From Mycobacterium sp. ITM-2016-00318 (lineage in GTDB: Bacteria; Actinomycetota; Actinomycetes; Mycobacteriales; Mycobacteriaceae), in contig NZ_CP134400.1 of assembly GCF_002968285.2 (NCBI RefSeq), forward strand, positions 2,852,001 to 2,916,000: 64,000 nt of DNA, given 5' to 3'. The notes under the pieces are model-generated. The model saw nothing but the letters and a program-made list of their open reading frames with translations. It did no database searches and had not been told where the DNA came from. The translations under genes and the position numbers were made by a program. This document shows, in pieces, positions 43,587 to 53,428 of this stretch. Within the stretch, counting starts at the first letter, position 1. Each line of letters starts with the position of its first letter.

Positions 43587-44267
43587 GTGCGCCGACAGTG
43601 GTTGCGCTCGTTGGCCGCAGCGGCGGCCGCCCCCATCTTTGCGCTGACCATTCCCTCTGCGCCCGCACATGCCGAACCCGGCGTGCTGGTCTACCCGGGG
43701 ATGGAGATCCGCCAGGGCTCGAGCGTGTGCACGCTCGGGTTCGTCGACCTGGCAGCGCGCACGGCGTTCACCGCGGGTCACTGCCGCGGCAACGGACCGG
43801 TGGTGGACCGGGACAACAATCCGATCGGCGCGCTGACGGTGTTCCGCGACAACACCCCCGACGGCGCGACCGTGGCCACCGATCACATGATCTCCGATTG
43901 GGAGGCCATCGGCATCGCGCCGGACGCCGCCGTCAACGACATCCTGCCCGGGGGGCGCATTCTCTTCTTCGATCCCGGCATCGTGCCCGCGCCGGGTCTT
44001 CCGATCTGCCACTTCGGCGTGATCACCGGGGAGAGTTGCGGAACCATCGAGGCGGTCAACAACGGGTGGTTCACGATGACCAACGGCGTCGTCAGCCAGA
44101 AGGGCGATTCCGGCGGCCCGGTGTATGTCGTGACCCCCGACGGGCGCGCCGCGATCGTGGGCATGTTCAACAGCACGTGGGGCAACTTTCCGGCGGCGGT
44201 GTCCTGGCAGACCGTCAGCCAGCAGGCCCGCGAAGACGTCCTGCAGTCTGCATCCGGCACCCGCTGA
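43587..44267 (+). CDS. Secreted trypsin-like serine protease (Rv1815-like)
   Basis: 226 aa from GTG 43587 with CGGAG upstream. Signal peptide RQWLRSLAAAAAAPIFALTIP with cleavage after AHA. The chymotrypsin-fold markers are present: His in TAFTAGHC and Ser in KGDSGGPV. The Asp is likely the one in ISDWEAIG. Four Cys could form two disulfides. It matches Rv1815 in position and type. Peptide substrate unknown. Confidence 0.85.
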   Translation: MRRQWLRSLAAAAAAPIFALTIPSAPAHAEPGVLVYPGMEIRQGSSVCTLGFVDLAARTAFTAGHCRGNGPVVDRDNNPIGALTVFRDNTPDGATVATDHMISDWEAIGIAPDAAVNDILPGGRILFFDPGIVPAPGLPICHFGVITGESCGTIEAVNNGWFTMTNGVVSQKGDSGGPVYVVTPDGRAAIVGMFNSTWGNFPAAVSWQTVSQQAREDVLQSASGTR

Positions 44268-44284
44268 GCACAGTAATAAAGGCT

Positions 44285-44312
44285 TGACTTATATAAGTCC
44301 TGGCTTTTAATC
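44285..44312 (+). promoter_or_regulatory. Promoter with perfect 14-bp palindrome, candidate ArsR operator
   Basis: GACTTATATAAGTC at 44286-44299 is a perfect palindrome. It overlaps TTGACT (44285-44290), a -35 candidate. A -10 candidate TTAATC lies at 44307-44312, with a 16-nt spacer and 7 nt before GTG 44320. Binding of the ArsR encoded just downstream would block this promoter. AT-rich for this genome, so it stands out. Confidence 0.6.
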
Positions 44313-44319
44313 TCGGCTG

Positions 44320-44640
44320 GTGCACGCGTTCGACGTCCTCGGTGACCCGGTTCGGCGGCGCATCCTCGAACTGCTCGTCGACGGTGAGCAGACCGCGGGC
44401 GCGGTCGGCGCGGCCATCCAGGCCGAGTTCGAGATCAGCCAGCCCGCGGTCTCGCAGCACTTGAAGGTCTTGCGGGACAACGGTTTCACCTCCGTCCGCC
44501 CGGACGGGCAGCGGCGGCTGTACGCCGTCAACGGCGAGGCGCTGCGGGATGTCGACGAGTGGCTGGCCGGCTTCCGCCGCTTCTGGGCGCCGAAACTCGA
44601 CGCACTCGCCACCGAGATCGCCCGCGGAAAACGACAATGA
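44320..44640 (+). CDS. ArsR-family transcriptional regulator
   Basis: 106 aa from GTG. A winged helix protein: FDVLGDPVRRRILELLVDGEQTAG, then ISQPAVSQHLKVLRDNGF. No Cys metal site, so it senses something other than thiophilic metals. It belongs to the ArsR group that is typically paired with an AHSA1/SRPBCC protein, encoded here just downstream. Probably autoregulatory through the 14-bp palindrome 21 nt upstream. Confidence 0.93.
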   Translation: MHAFDVLGDPVRRRILELLVDGEQTAGAVGAAIQAEFEISQPAVSQHLKVLRDNGFTSVRPDGQRRLYAVNGEALRDVDEWLAGFRRFWAPKLDALATEIARGKRQ

Positions 44641-44654
44641 CGAAGGAGCGCACC

Positions 44655-45284
44655 ATGATCGACGTCGATCAGCAGATCAGCGCCGTACGGCGCACGGTCG
44701 GCGACCGGACACTGGAGGCAGGGGAGGCCCGCGTCGTCACCATCAGCCAGTCGTACGACACCGACGCCGCCGACCTGTGGGACGCCTGCACGAACATCGA
44801 ACGCATTCCGCGGTGGTTCCTGCCGATCACCGGCGACCTCCGCGTCGGCGGCCGATATCAACTCGACGGCAACGCCAACGGCACCGTTCTCACGTGCGAT
44901 CCGCCCCGTGAATTCACCGCAACGTGGGAGTTCGGCGGCGGTGTCAGCTGGATCGAGGTGCGGATCTTCGACGAAGGGGCGCAACGTTCGCGCTTCGAAC
45001 TCCAACACGTCGCGCACGTAGACGATCACTGGGAGCAGTTCGGTCCCGGCGCCGTGGGGATGGGTTACGACGGCGCGCTCGTGGGCCTCTCAGTTCATCT
45101 GTCCACCGGCGCGACCGTCGAACCGTCGGCGGGCCAGGAATGGATGGCCTCAGCGGACGGCCGCCGATTCACCCGAGAGTCCGGCGAGGCGTGGTATGCG
45201 GCGAACGTGGCGGGCGGCGCCGATCCCGAGTGGGCACGCGACGCCGCGGATCGGTGCATCGCCGCCTACCTGGGAGAGAACTAG
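44655..45284 (+). CDS. SRPBCC (AHSA1-like) protein
   Basis: 209 aa from ATG 44655, preceded by GAAGGAG with 6-nt spacing; ATG 44637, which overlaps the ArsR stop, is less well placed. AHSA1-type fold: ISQSYDTDAADLWDACTN, PRWFLPITGDLRVGGRYQL, and VGMGYDGALVGLS. ArsR-AHSA1 pairs are frequent in actinobacteria and probably act in ligand binding or stress response. No catalytic motif to name. Confidence 0.87.
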   Translation: MIDVDQQISAVRRTVGDRTLEAGEARVVTISQSYDTDAADLWDACTNIERIPRWFLPITGDLRVGGRYQLDGNANGTVLTCDPPREFTATWEFGGGVSWIEVRIFDEGAQRSRFELQHVAHVDDHWEQFGPGAVGMGYDGALVGLSVHLSTGATVEPSAGQEWMASADGRRFTRESGEAWYAANVAGGADPEWARDAADRCIAAYLGEN

Positions 45285-45330
45285 AACACGTTCTAGCCAG
45301 CGGCGCACACCGGAGATATCCTCATGTGCG

Positions 45331-45800
45331 ATGCATGACCAGACACCTGTCCAGATCGCGTGGGTGACGACCGATCTTGACGCCACCGAAAGGGCGCTGA
45401 CCACGCTGTTGGGCGCTCGCAAGTGGATCCGCGTGCCAGAGGTGCACTTCGGCCCGGACACCTGCGTCTATCGCGGACAACCAGCCGATTTCACCGCGCA
45501 CATCTCGTTCAGCTACGCCGGCGACACCCAGCTCGAGTTGATCTCGCCGGTCACCGGCGACAGCGTCTACAGCGAGTTCCTGGATCGGGCTGGCCCTGGA
45601 CTGCACCACATCTGCCGGAGGTCGACGATGTCGATGCCGCAATCGGATCCGCTGAGGTGGTGCAGCGCGGCACCATGCCCGGCGGAATGGAGTTCGCCTA
45701 TGTCAGCGACCAGGCGGCCGGCGTGCCCTACATAGAGATCGCGCGCATCCCGCCCGAGATACGGGCGTTCTTCGATCACGTGAAGCAGGAGCAACGGTGA
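45331..45800 (+). pseudogene. Glyoxalase/VOC-family protein, disrupted by one frameshift
   Basis: The first part (MHDQTPVQIAWVTTDLDATERALT, FSYAGDTQLELISPVTGDSVY, then AGPGLHHIC) is a VOC-superfamily protein with metal His and Glu residues. At about 45613 the frame breaks; one restored base joins EVDDVDAAIGSAEVVQRG and YVSDQAAGVPYIEIARIPP in the other frame, ending at 45800 for 156 aa. The family includes lactoylglutathione lyases and ring-cleavage dioxygenases. Its stop overlaps the FAD dehydrogenase start (GTGA), consistent with an originally intact operon gene. Confidence 0.8.
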
Positions 45801-47287
45801 GTACTGAGATACCGGAGACTGTGGACGCCGCAGACATCTCCAGTTGGTCCGACGACGTCGACGTCGTGGTGATCGGCTTCGGCATCTCCGGCGGAGCGGC
45901 CGCGATCAGCGCGGCGGCTGCGGGCGCCCGGGTGCTGGTGCTCGAGAAGGCCGCCGCGGCAGGCGGCACGACCGCAATGGCGGGCGGGCACTTCTATCTC
46001 GGTGGCGGGACTGCGGTGCAACGGGCCACCGGGCACGAGGACACCGCCGAGGAGATGTACAAGTACCTCGTGGCGGTGTCGCCGGAGCCGGATCACGAAA
46101 AGATCCGGGCGTACTGCGAAGGCAGTGTCGAGCACTTCAACTGGTTGGAGGAGTTGGGCTTTCAGTTCGAACGCAGCTTCTATCCCGGTAAGGTCGTCGT
46201 CCCGCCCGGCACCGAAGGGTTGTCGTACACCGGAAACGAGAAGGTGTACCCCTTCACCGAGAAGGCCAAGCCGGCGCCTCGCGGCCACTCGGTGCCGGTG
46301 CCCGGTGAACTCGGCGGCGCAGCCATGGTCATCGATCTGATGCTCAAGCGCGCCGCCGAACTCGGGGTGCAGATCCGTTACGAGACAGGCGTGACGAACC
46401 TCGTCGTCGACGAGGACAGTCACCCAGGCCGCGTGGTCGGCGTCGCATGGAAGCACTTCACCGAAACCGGCGCGGTCAAGGCAAAGGCGGTCATCATCGC
46501 CGCGGGCGGGTTCGCCATGAACCCCGAGATGGTCGCCGAGCACACGCCGGCCCTCGGACACAAGCGCCGCACCAAGCACCACGGCGTCGTCGAGCCCTAC
46601 ATCCTCGGTAACCCCAACGACGACGGCCTCGGTATCCGGATGGGGGTCTCCGCCGGCGGAGTCGCAACGAACCTGGATCAGCTCTTCATCACCGCGGCGG
46701 CGTACCCGCCGGAGATCCTGCTGACGGGCATCATCGTCAACAAGGACGGCAAGCGATTCGTGACGGAGGACTCCTACCACTCGCGCACGTCGGCGTTCGT
46801 GCTCGAGCAGCCCGAGCAGGTCGCGTACCTCATCGTCGACGAGGAACACATGCAGATGCCCGAGATGCCGCTGATCAAGTTCATCGACGGCTGGGAGACC
46901 GTCGAGGAGATGGAGGCGGCGCTGGACATCCCGCAGGGCCACCTCATCTCGACCCTCGACCGGTACAACGAACATGCGGCCAACGGGGAGGATCCCGACT
47001 TCGGAAAACAGCCGGATTATGTTGCGCCCCAGACAAAGGGACCGTGGGCGGCATTCGATCTGTCGCTGGGTCGCGCGATGTACTCGGGCTTCACGATGGG
47101 CGGGCTGGCGGTGACGATAGACGGGCAGGTTCTGCGGGACGACGGCAGCGTGGTCGGCGGCCTGTACGCCGCGGGCGCCTGCGCCTCGAACATCGCGCAG
47201 GACGGCAAGGGCTACTCCAGCGGCACCCAGCTGGGCGAGGGTTCCTTCTTCGGCCGCCGCGCCGGGAACCACGCGGCACGCTGCTAG
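45797..47287 (+). CDS. FAD-binding dehydrogenase, fumarate reductase/ketosteroid dehydrogenase-like (Rv1817-like)
   Basis: 496 aa from GTG overlapping the glyoxalase stop. FAD motif [31 protein letters not shown], then [17 protein letters not shown]. The C-terminal [12 protein letters not shown] and [26 protein letters not shown] resemble succinate dehydrogenase flavoprotein and 3-ketosteroid dehydrogenase relatives. It fits Rv1817 in order, beside the Rv1815-like and BacA-like genes. A dehydrogenation reaction on a steroid or an organic acid is likely; unproven. Confidence 0.87.
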   Translation: MSTEIPETVDAADISSWSDDVDVVVIGFGISGGAAAISAAAAGARVLVLEKAAAAGGTTAMAGGHFYLGGGTAVQRATGHEDTAEEMYKYLVAVSPEPDHEKIRAYCEGSVEHFNWLEELGFQFERSFYPGKVVVPPGTEGLSYTGNEKVYPFTEKAKPAPRGHSVPVPGELGGAAMVIDLMLKRAAELGVQIRYETGVTNLVVDEDSHPGRVVGVAWKHFTETGAVKAKAVIIAAGGFAMNPEMVAEHTPALGHKRRTKHHGVVEPYILGNPNDDGLGIRMGVSAGGVATNLDQLFITAAAYPPEILLTGIIVNKDGKRFVTEDSYHSRTSAFVLEQPEQVAYLIVDEEHMQMPEMPLIKFIDGWETVEEMEAALDIPQGHLISTLDRYNEHAANGEDPDFGKQPDYVAPQTKGPWAAFDLSLGRAMYSGFTMGGLAVTIDGQVLRDDGSVVGGLYAAGACASNIAQDGKGYSSGTQLGEGSFFGRRAGNHAARC

Positions 47288-49158
47288 ACCGGCGCAAGCC
47301 GCCAGCCGCCGTCGCCGAGCAGTTCCAGCCTGCGGTCGTGATGCTGATCGAGCGTGGGACGATGGCTGACGCTGACCACGATGCAGTCGGGCAGCTGGCT
47401 ACGCAGCGCGCGATAAAGCGCGAACTCCTGACCCTCGTCGAGCGCCGACGTCGCCTCGTCGAGGAACACCACCTTCGGTTCGGCGAGCAGGACGCGCGCG
47501 AACGCGATGCGTTGTTGCTCACCCGGGGAAAGGATCTTCGACCAGTCGGCCACCTCGTCGAGGCGGCTGCCCAGATGCCCGAGCGACACCGTGTCGAGCG
47601 CCGCGCGGACCTCCTCGTCGGAATATCTGCCCCCGGCGGACGGATAGCAAATCACCCCACGCAGGTCCCCGAGCGGAACGTAGGGCAGCTGGGAGAGGAA
47701 GATCGTGTCGTCCTCCGGGCGCCGCACAGTGCCCGACGTGAACGGCCACAGCTGCGCCAGGCTGCGGAGCAGGGTGGTCTTGCCGCTGCCCGAACCCCCG
47801 GTGATCACCAAGGACTCGCCCGGATCGAGCCGGACGTCGAGCGGGTCGATCAGCTGCGCGCCCGTGGGCGTCCGCACCTCGACGTTGGTCAGGTCGAGCG
47901 ATCCGTCGGCGCTCGGCAGCGCCGTCAAGGTCGGTAGCTCCCTTGCGGTTTCGTTGGAGAGCACAAGGCCGTGCAGTCGGATGATGGCCGCACGGTAGCT
48001 GGCGAAAGCGTCGTAAACCGAGCGGAAGAACGACAACGAGCCCTGTAGCTGATTGAACGCGCTCGACGACTGGGTGACATCGCCGAACGCGATCTCGCCG
48101 GCGAACAGCCGTGGTGCCTGGACTATGGTCGGTAGCGGGTCGACGATCTCGTTCATCGACCTGTTCCAGCCGAGGAAGGCGATACCGCGTCGGACGAATG
48201 CCCGGTAGTTGGCGATGATCGCCGAGAAGCGGGTCATCAATTCGCCGCGTTCGGCTCGATCGCCTCGGTAAAAGCCGATGGCCTCGCCTGCCTCGCGCAC
48301 ACGGACAAGTGCATATCGAAAGGCCGCATTGGTGAGTTCGTTGCGGAATGACAGCCGGATCAGCGGACGACCGATCCAGAACGCGACGACGGTGGTGAAG
48401 AAGACGTACAGCAGCGCGATCCAGAACAACGCCTTGGGTACGGTGAGGCCGAACAGCGTCAGCGGTCCAGACAACCCCCAGAGGATCGGGGTGAACTCGA
48501 CAACTGACACAATCGCGAAAATCGTTCCGAACAGCAGGGTCTGAGCGGTGCCCACGGTCGGCGTGTTCGTCTCCGGGCCGGTGCCGGTGGTGAAGATGTC
48601 GATGTCCTGCTGGATACGTTGGTCGGCGTTGTCGATCGGACGGTCGATGAACCGTCCGCGATAGTGGGCGTCGCCGTCCAACCAGTCGCCGGTCAGCCGG
48701 TGCGTGAGCCACACGCGCCATCGAATGATGAAGCGCTGCATCAAATAGGTGTCGAGCAGGGTGCGGGTCACCCTGGCCACGACCAATGCGGCAAGGATCA
48801 AGATTGCTTTCCAGAAGCCCTGTATAGCAATAGTTTTCGCGTCTCCCTGACCTTCGAAGGCTGCCTGCATCGCGGAGAACTGGTCGTTCGACTGGTAGGT
48901 GAACAGGACGACGATGCGGACGTCGATCATCACCAACAGCAGCAGCAGACCCAGCAGTACCCACACCGGGACACTGTCGCGTCCGGTGAAGTAGTCACCC
49001 GTGACTCGCCAGAACTGTCTGCCCCAGATCGTGAAGCGGGCGAGCAGGGCGCAGACGACCACGACGCCAATCGCGGCGAGCACCCATGCCTTCGCCACCC
49101 ACAACGCCGACGCGACAAGCTCGTCGCCCCAAACCAGGGACGGCGTATAGGTTTCCAT
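47284..49158 (-). CDS. BacA/SbmA-type ABC exporter, copy 1 (Rv1819c-like)
   Basis: 624 aa. An N-terminal membrane domain of the SbmA/BacA type ([44 protein letters not shown]) is fused to an ATPase domain: Walker [10 protein letters not shown] near residue 455, signature [13 protein letters not shown], Walker [14 protein letters not shown], and H-loop SVSHR. M. tuberculosis Rv1819c imports hydrophilic compounds such as vitamin B12 and bleomycin. The stop overlaps the convergent FAD dehydrogenase. It has its own TAGTTT box 6 nt before ATG. Confidence 0.92.
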   Translation of the reverse strand: METYTPSLVWGDELVASALWVAKAWVLAAIGVVVVCALLARFTIWGRQFWRVTGDYFTGRDSVPVWVLLGLLLLLVMIDVRIVVLFTYQSNDQFSAMQAAFEGQGDAKTIAIQGFWKAILILAALVVARVTRTLLDTYLMQRFIIRWRVWLTHRLTGDWLDGDAHYRGRFIDRPIDNADQRIQQDIDIFTTGTGPETNTPTVGTAQTLLFGTIFAIVSVVEFTPILWGLSGPLTLFGLTVPKALFWIALLYVFFTTVVAFWIGRPLIRLSFRNELTNAAFRYALVRVREAGEAIGFYRGDRAERGELMTRFSAIIANYRAFVRRGIAFLGWNRSMNEIVDPLPTIVQAPRLFAGEIAFGDVTQSSSAFNQLQGSLSFFRSVYDAFASYRAAIIRLHGLVLSNETARELPTLTALPSADGSLDLTNVEVRTPTGAQLIDPLDVRLDPGESLVITGGSGSGKTTLLRSLAQLWPFTSGTVRRPEDDTIFLSQLPYVPLGDLRGVICYPSAGGRYSDEEVRAALDTVSLGHLGSRLDEVADWSKILSPGEQQRIAFARVLLAEPKVVFLDEATSALDEGQEFALYRALRSQLPDCIVVSVSHRPTLDQHHDRRLELLGDGGWRLAPV

Positions 49159-49164
49159 GCGGGG

Positions 49165-49170
49165 AAACTA
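49165..49170 (-). promoter_or_regulatory. -10 box of ABC copy 1
   Basis: TAGTTT on the minus strand, then 6 nt, then the ATG of copy 1; leaderless geometry, in the gap after copy 2. Confidence 0.4.
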
Positions 49171-49181
49171 CCCCGCCATGG

Positions 49182-51131
49182 TCACACCGGCGCGGGTTCT
49201 GCTTGCTCGCCCGAGACCCGGCCGAACCGCCAATCGCCCCCGCCGAGCAGTTCGAGCTCGTGCGTGTGGTGCTGCTCGACGGTCTTGCGGTGGCTGACGC
49301 TGACCAGGATGGTGTCCGGCAATTCCGTGCGCACCAGGTCGTAGAGCATATACTCCAAGCCCTCGTCGAGTGCCGACGTCGCCTCGTCGAGGAAGGCGGC
49401 CTTCGGCTTGGTCAGCAGGATTCGAGCGAATGCGATCCGCTGCTGTTCACCGGGAGAAAGCACTTTCGCCCAGTCCTGCACCTCATCGAGACGGTGGACC
49501 AGGTGCAGCAGCGCCACCTTTTCCAGCATGCGGCTCAACGTCCGATCGTCGATCGTGCCTTCCTCGTTCGGATAGCTGACGACCGCGCGCAGGTCGCCGA
49601 GCGGCACATATGGCAGCTGGGACAGGAACATCGTCTCGTTCGGTCCGCACGGCCGCGTGAGTGTGCCCGAGGTGAACGGCCACAATTCGGCGAGGCTGCG
49701 CAACAGCGTCGTCTTGCCGACGCCCGACTTGCCGGTGACAACCATGGTGTCGCCGATTTCGAGGCGCAGATCCAGCGGGTTGATGAGCTGCTGGGCGTCG
49801 GGTGTGCGGACCTCGACGTCGGTCAGCTGCACGGTGCCGTCGACACAGGGCGTCGTCGTGATCTCCGGGAGCTCACGACCTTCCTCATTGGCGGTGACCA
49901 GTCCGTGCAGCCGGATGATGGCGGCCCGGTAGCCCGCGAAGGTGTCGTACACCTGGCGGAAGAACGAGAGGCCGTCCATGATCGCGCCGAACGCTGACGC
50001 GGACTGTGTCATTGCGCCCAACGGGATCTCGCCGTTATAGAAACGCGGGAACTGCAGCAGGTAGGGCAGCGGGACTATGAGCTGGCTCATCGACCAGTTC
50101 CAGCCGTTGAAGCCGAGCGATCGCAGCACATAGCGCTTGTAGTTGCTGACCACCGGCGCGAACAGCTTGCGCAGCCCGGTCCGCTCGGCCGCCTCTCCCC
50201 GGTAGAACGCGACGGCCTCTGACGCATCGCGCAGTCGCACAAGAGCGTACCGGAACGCCGCGTTGAACTTCTCGTTGCGGAATGACAGCCAGATGATCGG
50301 CCTGCCGATCCAGAACGCGATGACCGATGCGAAGAGCACGAAGACGATGCCGATCCAGAACATCGCCCTCGGCAACTCGTAATCCATCATCGGGATCATC
50401 ATGGGTCCGGACAGGTTCCACAGGATCGCGGTGAACGAGATCATCGAGGCGACCGCGTCGATTGCGCCGAACAGCAGCGTGTTCTGAGAGTAGTAGTAGG
50501 GCACATTGGGCAGCGGACCGTTGCCCGCGGTGAAGATGTCGATGTCGGACTGAATGCGCTGGTCCGGGTTGTCGATCTTGTCGTCGATGAACCGGGCCCG
50601 GTAGTAGGCCTTGCCGTCGAGCCAGTCACCGGTGAGTCGATCGGTCAACCAGGCGCGCCAAGCCAGACAGAAGCGTTGCACCAGGAACATGTCGAGCAAG
50701 AGCCGGGCGATGAAGATGGCGGCGAGGATCGAGAAGACCGAGATGGACATGTAGAAGCCGTCCGACCCGGAGCGCTTGATCGTCTCGTCACCGGCCGCCG
50801 CCGCTTCCCGGCCCGCCTCGATGACCTGGAAGCTGGTCAACATGTCGTTGCTCTGGAAGCTGAGAAGCACGGAGAGCCGCACACCGATGAGGACCAGGAG
50901 CAGAATCACCGCCAGCCACAACCAGACCCTCACACTGTCCGCGCCGGTGAAGTAGTCGCCGGTGATGCGCCAGAACTGCCTGCCCCAGACCGTGTATCTG
51001 ACAAGCAGTACACAGATGATCAACGTGGCGATCGCCGCGATCGTCCAGGCCTGGGCCAGCCACGACAATGACGCCCACAGCTCGTTGCCCCAGTCCCGCG
51101 TCGGGGTGAACCCGGCCGATTCCGATTCCAT
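49182..51131 (-). CDS. BacA/SbmA-type ABC exporter, copy 2
   Basis: 649 aa from [15 protein letters not shown]; an upstream TTG would add seven residues. Same layout as copy 1: [48 protein letters not shown], Walker [10 protein letters not shown] near residue 470, [26 protein letters not shown]. It has an insert in the second membrane region ([16 protein letters not shown]) that copy 1 lacks. A TATTTT box lies 6 nt before the ATG. Likely a transporter of peptides or large hydrophilic molecules by family. Confidence 0.92.
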   Translation of the reverse strand: MESESAGFTPTRDWGNELWASLSWLAQAWTIAAIATLIICVLLVRYTVWGRQFWRITGDYFTGADSVRVWLWLAVILLLVLIGVRLSVLLSFQSNDMLTSFQVIEAGREAAAAGDETIKRSGSDGFYMSISVFSILAAIFIARLLLDMFLVQRFCLAWRAWLTDRLTGDWLDGKAYYRARFIDDKIDNPDQRIQSDIDIFTAGNGPLPNVPYYYSQNTLLFGAIDAVASMISFTAILWNLSGPMMIPMMDYELPRAMFWIGIVFVLFASVIAFWIGRPIIWLSFRNEKFNAAFRYALVRLRDASEAVAFYRGEAAERTGLRKLFAPVVSNYKRYVLRSLGFNGWNWSMSQLIVPLPYLLQFPRFYNGEIPLGAMTQSASAFGAIMDGLSFFRQVYDTFAGYRAAIIRLHGLVTANEEGRELPEITTTPCVDGTVQLTDVEVRTPDAQQLINPLDLRLEIGDTMVVTGKSGVGKTTLLRSLAELWPFTSGTLTRPCGPNETMFLSQLPYVPLGDLRAVVSYPNEEGTIDDRTLSRMLEKVALLHLVHRLDEVQDWAKVLSPGEQQRIAFARILLTKPKAAFLDEATSALDEGLEYMLYDLVRTELPDTILVSVSHRKTVEQHHTHELELLGGGDWRFGRVSGEQAEPAPV

Positions 51132-51137
51132 TCCGGC

Positions 51138-51143
51138 AAAATA
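51138..51143 (-). promoter_or_regulatory. -10 box of ABC copy 2
   Basis: TATTTT on the minus strand, then 6 nt (gccgga), then ATG, in the short gap after copy 3. An AT-rich hexamer unusual for this region. Confidence 0.45.
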
Positions 51144-51176
51144 CCCTGACAAGCTGCGCGCAGCGCCGTGGACGTC

Positions 51177-53087
51177 TCAACTGCCTGTGGTCAGCGTGTC
51201 CAGCCGCCACTCGCCATCGCCGACGAGCGCGAGTTGGCGGGCGTGGAACTGCTCAACGGTGGCGCGATGACTCACACTGACCAGAATCATGCCCGGCAGC
51301 TCCGCGCGGAGGAGTTCGTAGAGCGTGAGCTCGAGACCTTCGTCGAGCGCTGAGGTCGACTCGTCGAGAAACGCGGCCTTGGGCTTGGTGAGCAGGATGC
51401 GGGCGAACGCGATGCGCTGCTGCTCTCCGACCGACAGCACCTTCGCCCAATCTCCGACATCGTTCAGCCGGATCGCCAGTTGCGGAAGAGCAACCTTGAT
51501 CAGGGCCCGCTGTATCTCCCTGTCACCGATCGCGCCCTCCTCGTTCGGGTAGGACGCGACGGCGCGAAGGTCGCCGAGGGGTAGATAGGGCAGCTGCGGC
51601 ACGAACATCGCGGCCTGCCTGCCCGACGGCAGCGCAACGCGTCCCGACACGAAGGGCCACAGCCCGGCGAGACTCTGCATCAGCACGGTCTTGCCGATTC
51701 CGGACGATCCGCTGACCAGCAGCGTGTCGCCCGGTTCGAGGCGCAAGTCAAGCGTCCGAACGAGATTCGCACCGTCGGGGGTTCGGACCTCGACGCCGGC
51801 CACCGTCAACGAGCCGTCGGCGGTGTCCGCCGTCGTCACCTGGCCGAACGTCCGGGCACGCGCGTTCTCCTCGACAAGACCGTCGAGCCGGATCGCCGCC
51901 GCGCGGTAGCTCGCGAACTCGTCGTAGGCCTCCCGAAAGAACGACAAGGCGTTGTGGATGGTGACGAAGGCGGTCGCCGACTGGATGACGTCACCGAAGG
52001 AGATCCTGCCCGCGAACAGGCGCGGCGCCTGAACCACGTACGGCAGCGGGTTGATCGCCTGGCTCACGGTCAGATTCCAGCCGGTGAGCCTCAGCATTCT
52101 CATCAGCCAGTTGCCGTAATTCGTCATCACCTCCGACAGGCGGCCGCCCAGCAACCGGCCTTCGACGTGCTCGCCGCGGTACAACCCGATGGCGGCGCCT
52201 GCGTCGCGCACCCGCACCAGGGCGTAGCGGAAGCCTGCGTTGCGGAGCTCGTTGAGGAAGCTCAGTTCGATCAGCGGTCTGCCGATGACGAACGCGATGA
52301 CGGTGGCCGCCAGCACGTAGGCGATGACAATCCAGAACAGTGCGCGCGGAAGGGTGAGCCCGCCGAGCGTCAAGGCACCCGACAGTCGCCAGAGGATCGC
52401 GCCGAAGGCCATCACCGACAGCACTGCCCCGACGGCACCGAACAACAGTGTGTTACCCGAGCCGTACGCCGGGTTGTTCGGCTGTCCGCCGACTCCCGTG
52501 GTGAAGATGTCGATGTCCTGCTGGATCCGCTGGTCGGGGTTGTCGCCCGCCCGACGGAGGAATTGCCTGCGGTAGTAGGCGAAGTCGCCGAGCCAGTCAT
52601 CGATCAGTCTACGACTCAACCATATTCGCCATCGCATGATGAACCGCTGCATCAGGTACATGTCGGCCAGGCTGAGTACGACGTGAATGACGGCGAGGAT
52701 CAGGAAGATCCCGATGGTCACCCAGAAGCCGTGCACACCGGAGTCGGTGACATCGCCTCGGCCGGTGGCGATTCCCTGCAGAGCGACCTGCAACGACGTG
52801 AAGACGTCGTTGGTGTAGTAACTCAGCAGGACCGAGAGGCGAACAGCGATGATCGTCGATACCAGCAGCAGCGCGAGCATGCCCCACACCACAAGGCTCT
52901 GACCGCCGACGAAGTACGGACCGGTGATCCGCCAGAACTGGCGGCCCCACTCGGTCGTTCGTCGGATCAGCGAAAGGGTCACGATCAGGCACGGCGCGGT
53001 GATCGCGAATGCCACCAGCACCCACACGCTCGAGGTGAGAAGTTCGCGTCCCCAGTCGATCGAGGATGTGAACGTACCGGTGTCCAC
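51177..53087 (-). CDS. BacA/SbmA-type ABC exporter, copy 3
   Basis: 636 aa from GTG with GGAGGGAGG 7 nt upstream, the only one of the three with a strong ribosome site. [46 protein letters not shown], Walker A GSSGIGKTVL, signature [13 protein letters not shown], and Walker B AAFLDESTSALDE, where Ser replaces Ala/Thr. The most diverged of the three; the signature also differs (SV for SP). Probably the first gene of the cluster to be transcribed. Confidence 0.92.
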   Translation of the reverse strand: MDTGTFTSSIDWGRELLTSSVWVLVAFAITAPCLIVTLSLIRRTTEWGRQFWRITGPYFVGGQSLVVWGMLALLLVSTIIAVRLSVLLSYYTNDVFTSLQVALQGIATGRGDVTDSGVHGFWVTIGIFLILAVIHVVLSLADMYLMQRFIMRWRIWLSRRLIDDWLGDFAYYRRQFLRRAGDNPDQRIQQDIDIFTTGVGGQPNNPAYGSGNTLLFGAVGAVLSVMAFGAILWRLSGALTLGGLTLPRALFWIVIAYVLAATVIAFVIGRPLIELSFLNELRNAGFRYALVRVRDAGAAIGLYRGEHVEGRLLGGRLSEVMTNYGNWLMRMLRLTGWNLTVSQAINPLPYVVQAPRLFAGRISFGDVIQSATAFVTIHNALSFFREAYDEFASYRAAAIRLDGLVEENARARTFGQVTTADTADGSLTVAGVEVRTPDGANLVRTLDLRLEPGDTLLVSGSSGIGKTVLMQSLAGLWPFVSGRVALPSGRQAAMFVPQLPYLPLGDLRAVASYPNEEGAIGDREIQRALIKVALPQLAIRLNDVGDWAKVLSVGEQQRIAFARILLTKPKAAFLDESTSALDEGLELTLYELLRAELPGMILVSVSHRATVEQFHARQLALVGDGEWRLDTLTTGS

Positions 53088-53126
53088 CGCGACACCTCCC
53101 TCCGCCGGAGCCGGCCTGCGGCGAAG

Positions 53127-53400
53127 CTACCGCAGGCCGGCCGCCGCAGGTGTCGACACGCTTGCGCCGAAGGTGCCCAGCAGATGGGCGACCAGGGCGG
53201 CGGTGTCGATTAAGGACGACACGAACGAGGTAGCCGTCGGGCCGCACGACGTACACGCCAGACCCGCCTGCGCCATACATCCGAGCGAAATCCCCTGCGC
53301 CGTCGCGGATGACCGGTAACACGCATGCGCTCACGTCGGCGCTCGGTGCGGCAACGAGGTAGGCCTCGATGTGCTCGCGTCTGCGATGAGCACGTCGGTG
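53127..53400 (-). pseudogene. C-terminal remnant of an FAD-dependent aromatic monooxygenase
   Basis: The only content of the 341-nt gap before ilvG. On the minus strand, HRRREHIEAYLVAAPSADVS leads to DGAGDFARMYGAGGSGVYVV and RPDGYLVR, which resembles the thioredoxin-like C-terminal domain of phenol-hydroxylase-type flavoproteins. Near 53210 the frame breaks and continues as SSLIDTAALVAHLLGTFGAS to TAG at 53127. There is no start and the catalytic domains are absent, so this is a decayed or truncated gene. Confidence 0.6.
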
Positions 53401-53416
53401 GGTCCATGGCTGAGAT

Positions 53417-53422
53417 TATGCT
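53417..53422 (+). promoter_or_regulatory. -10 box of ilvG-like gene
   Basis: TATGCT, 6 nt before ATG 53429; leaderless spacing. Confidence 0.4.
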
Positions 53423-53428
53423 GCGGCC

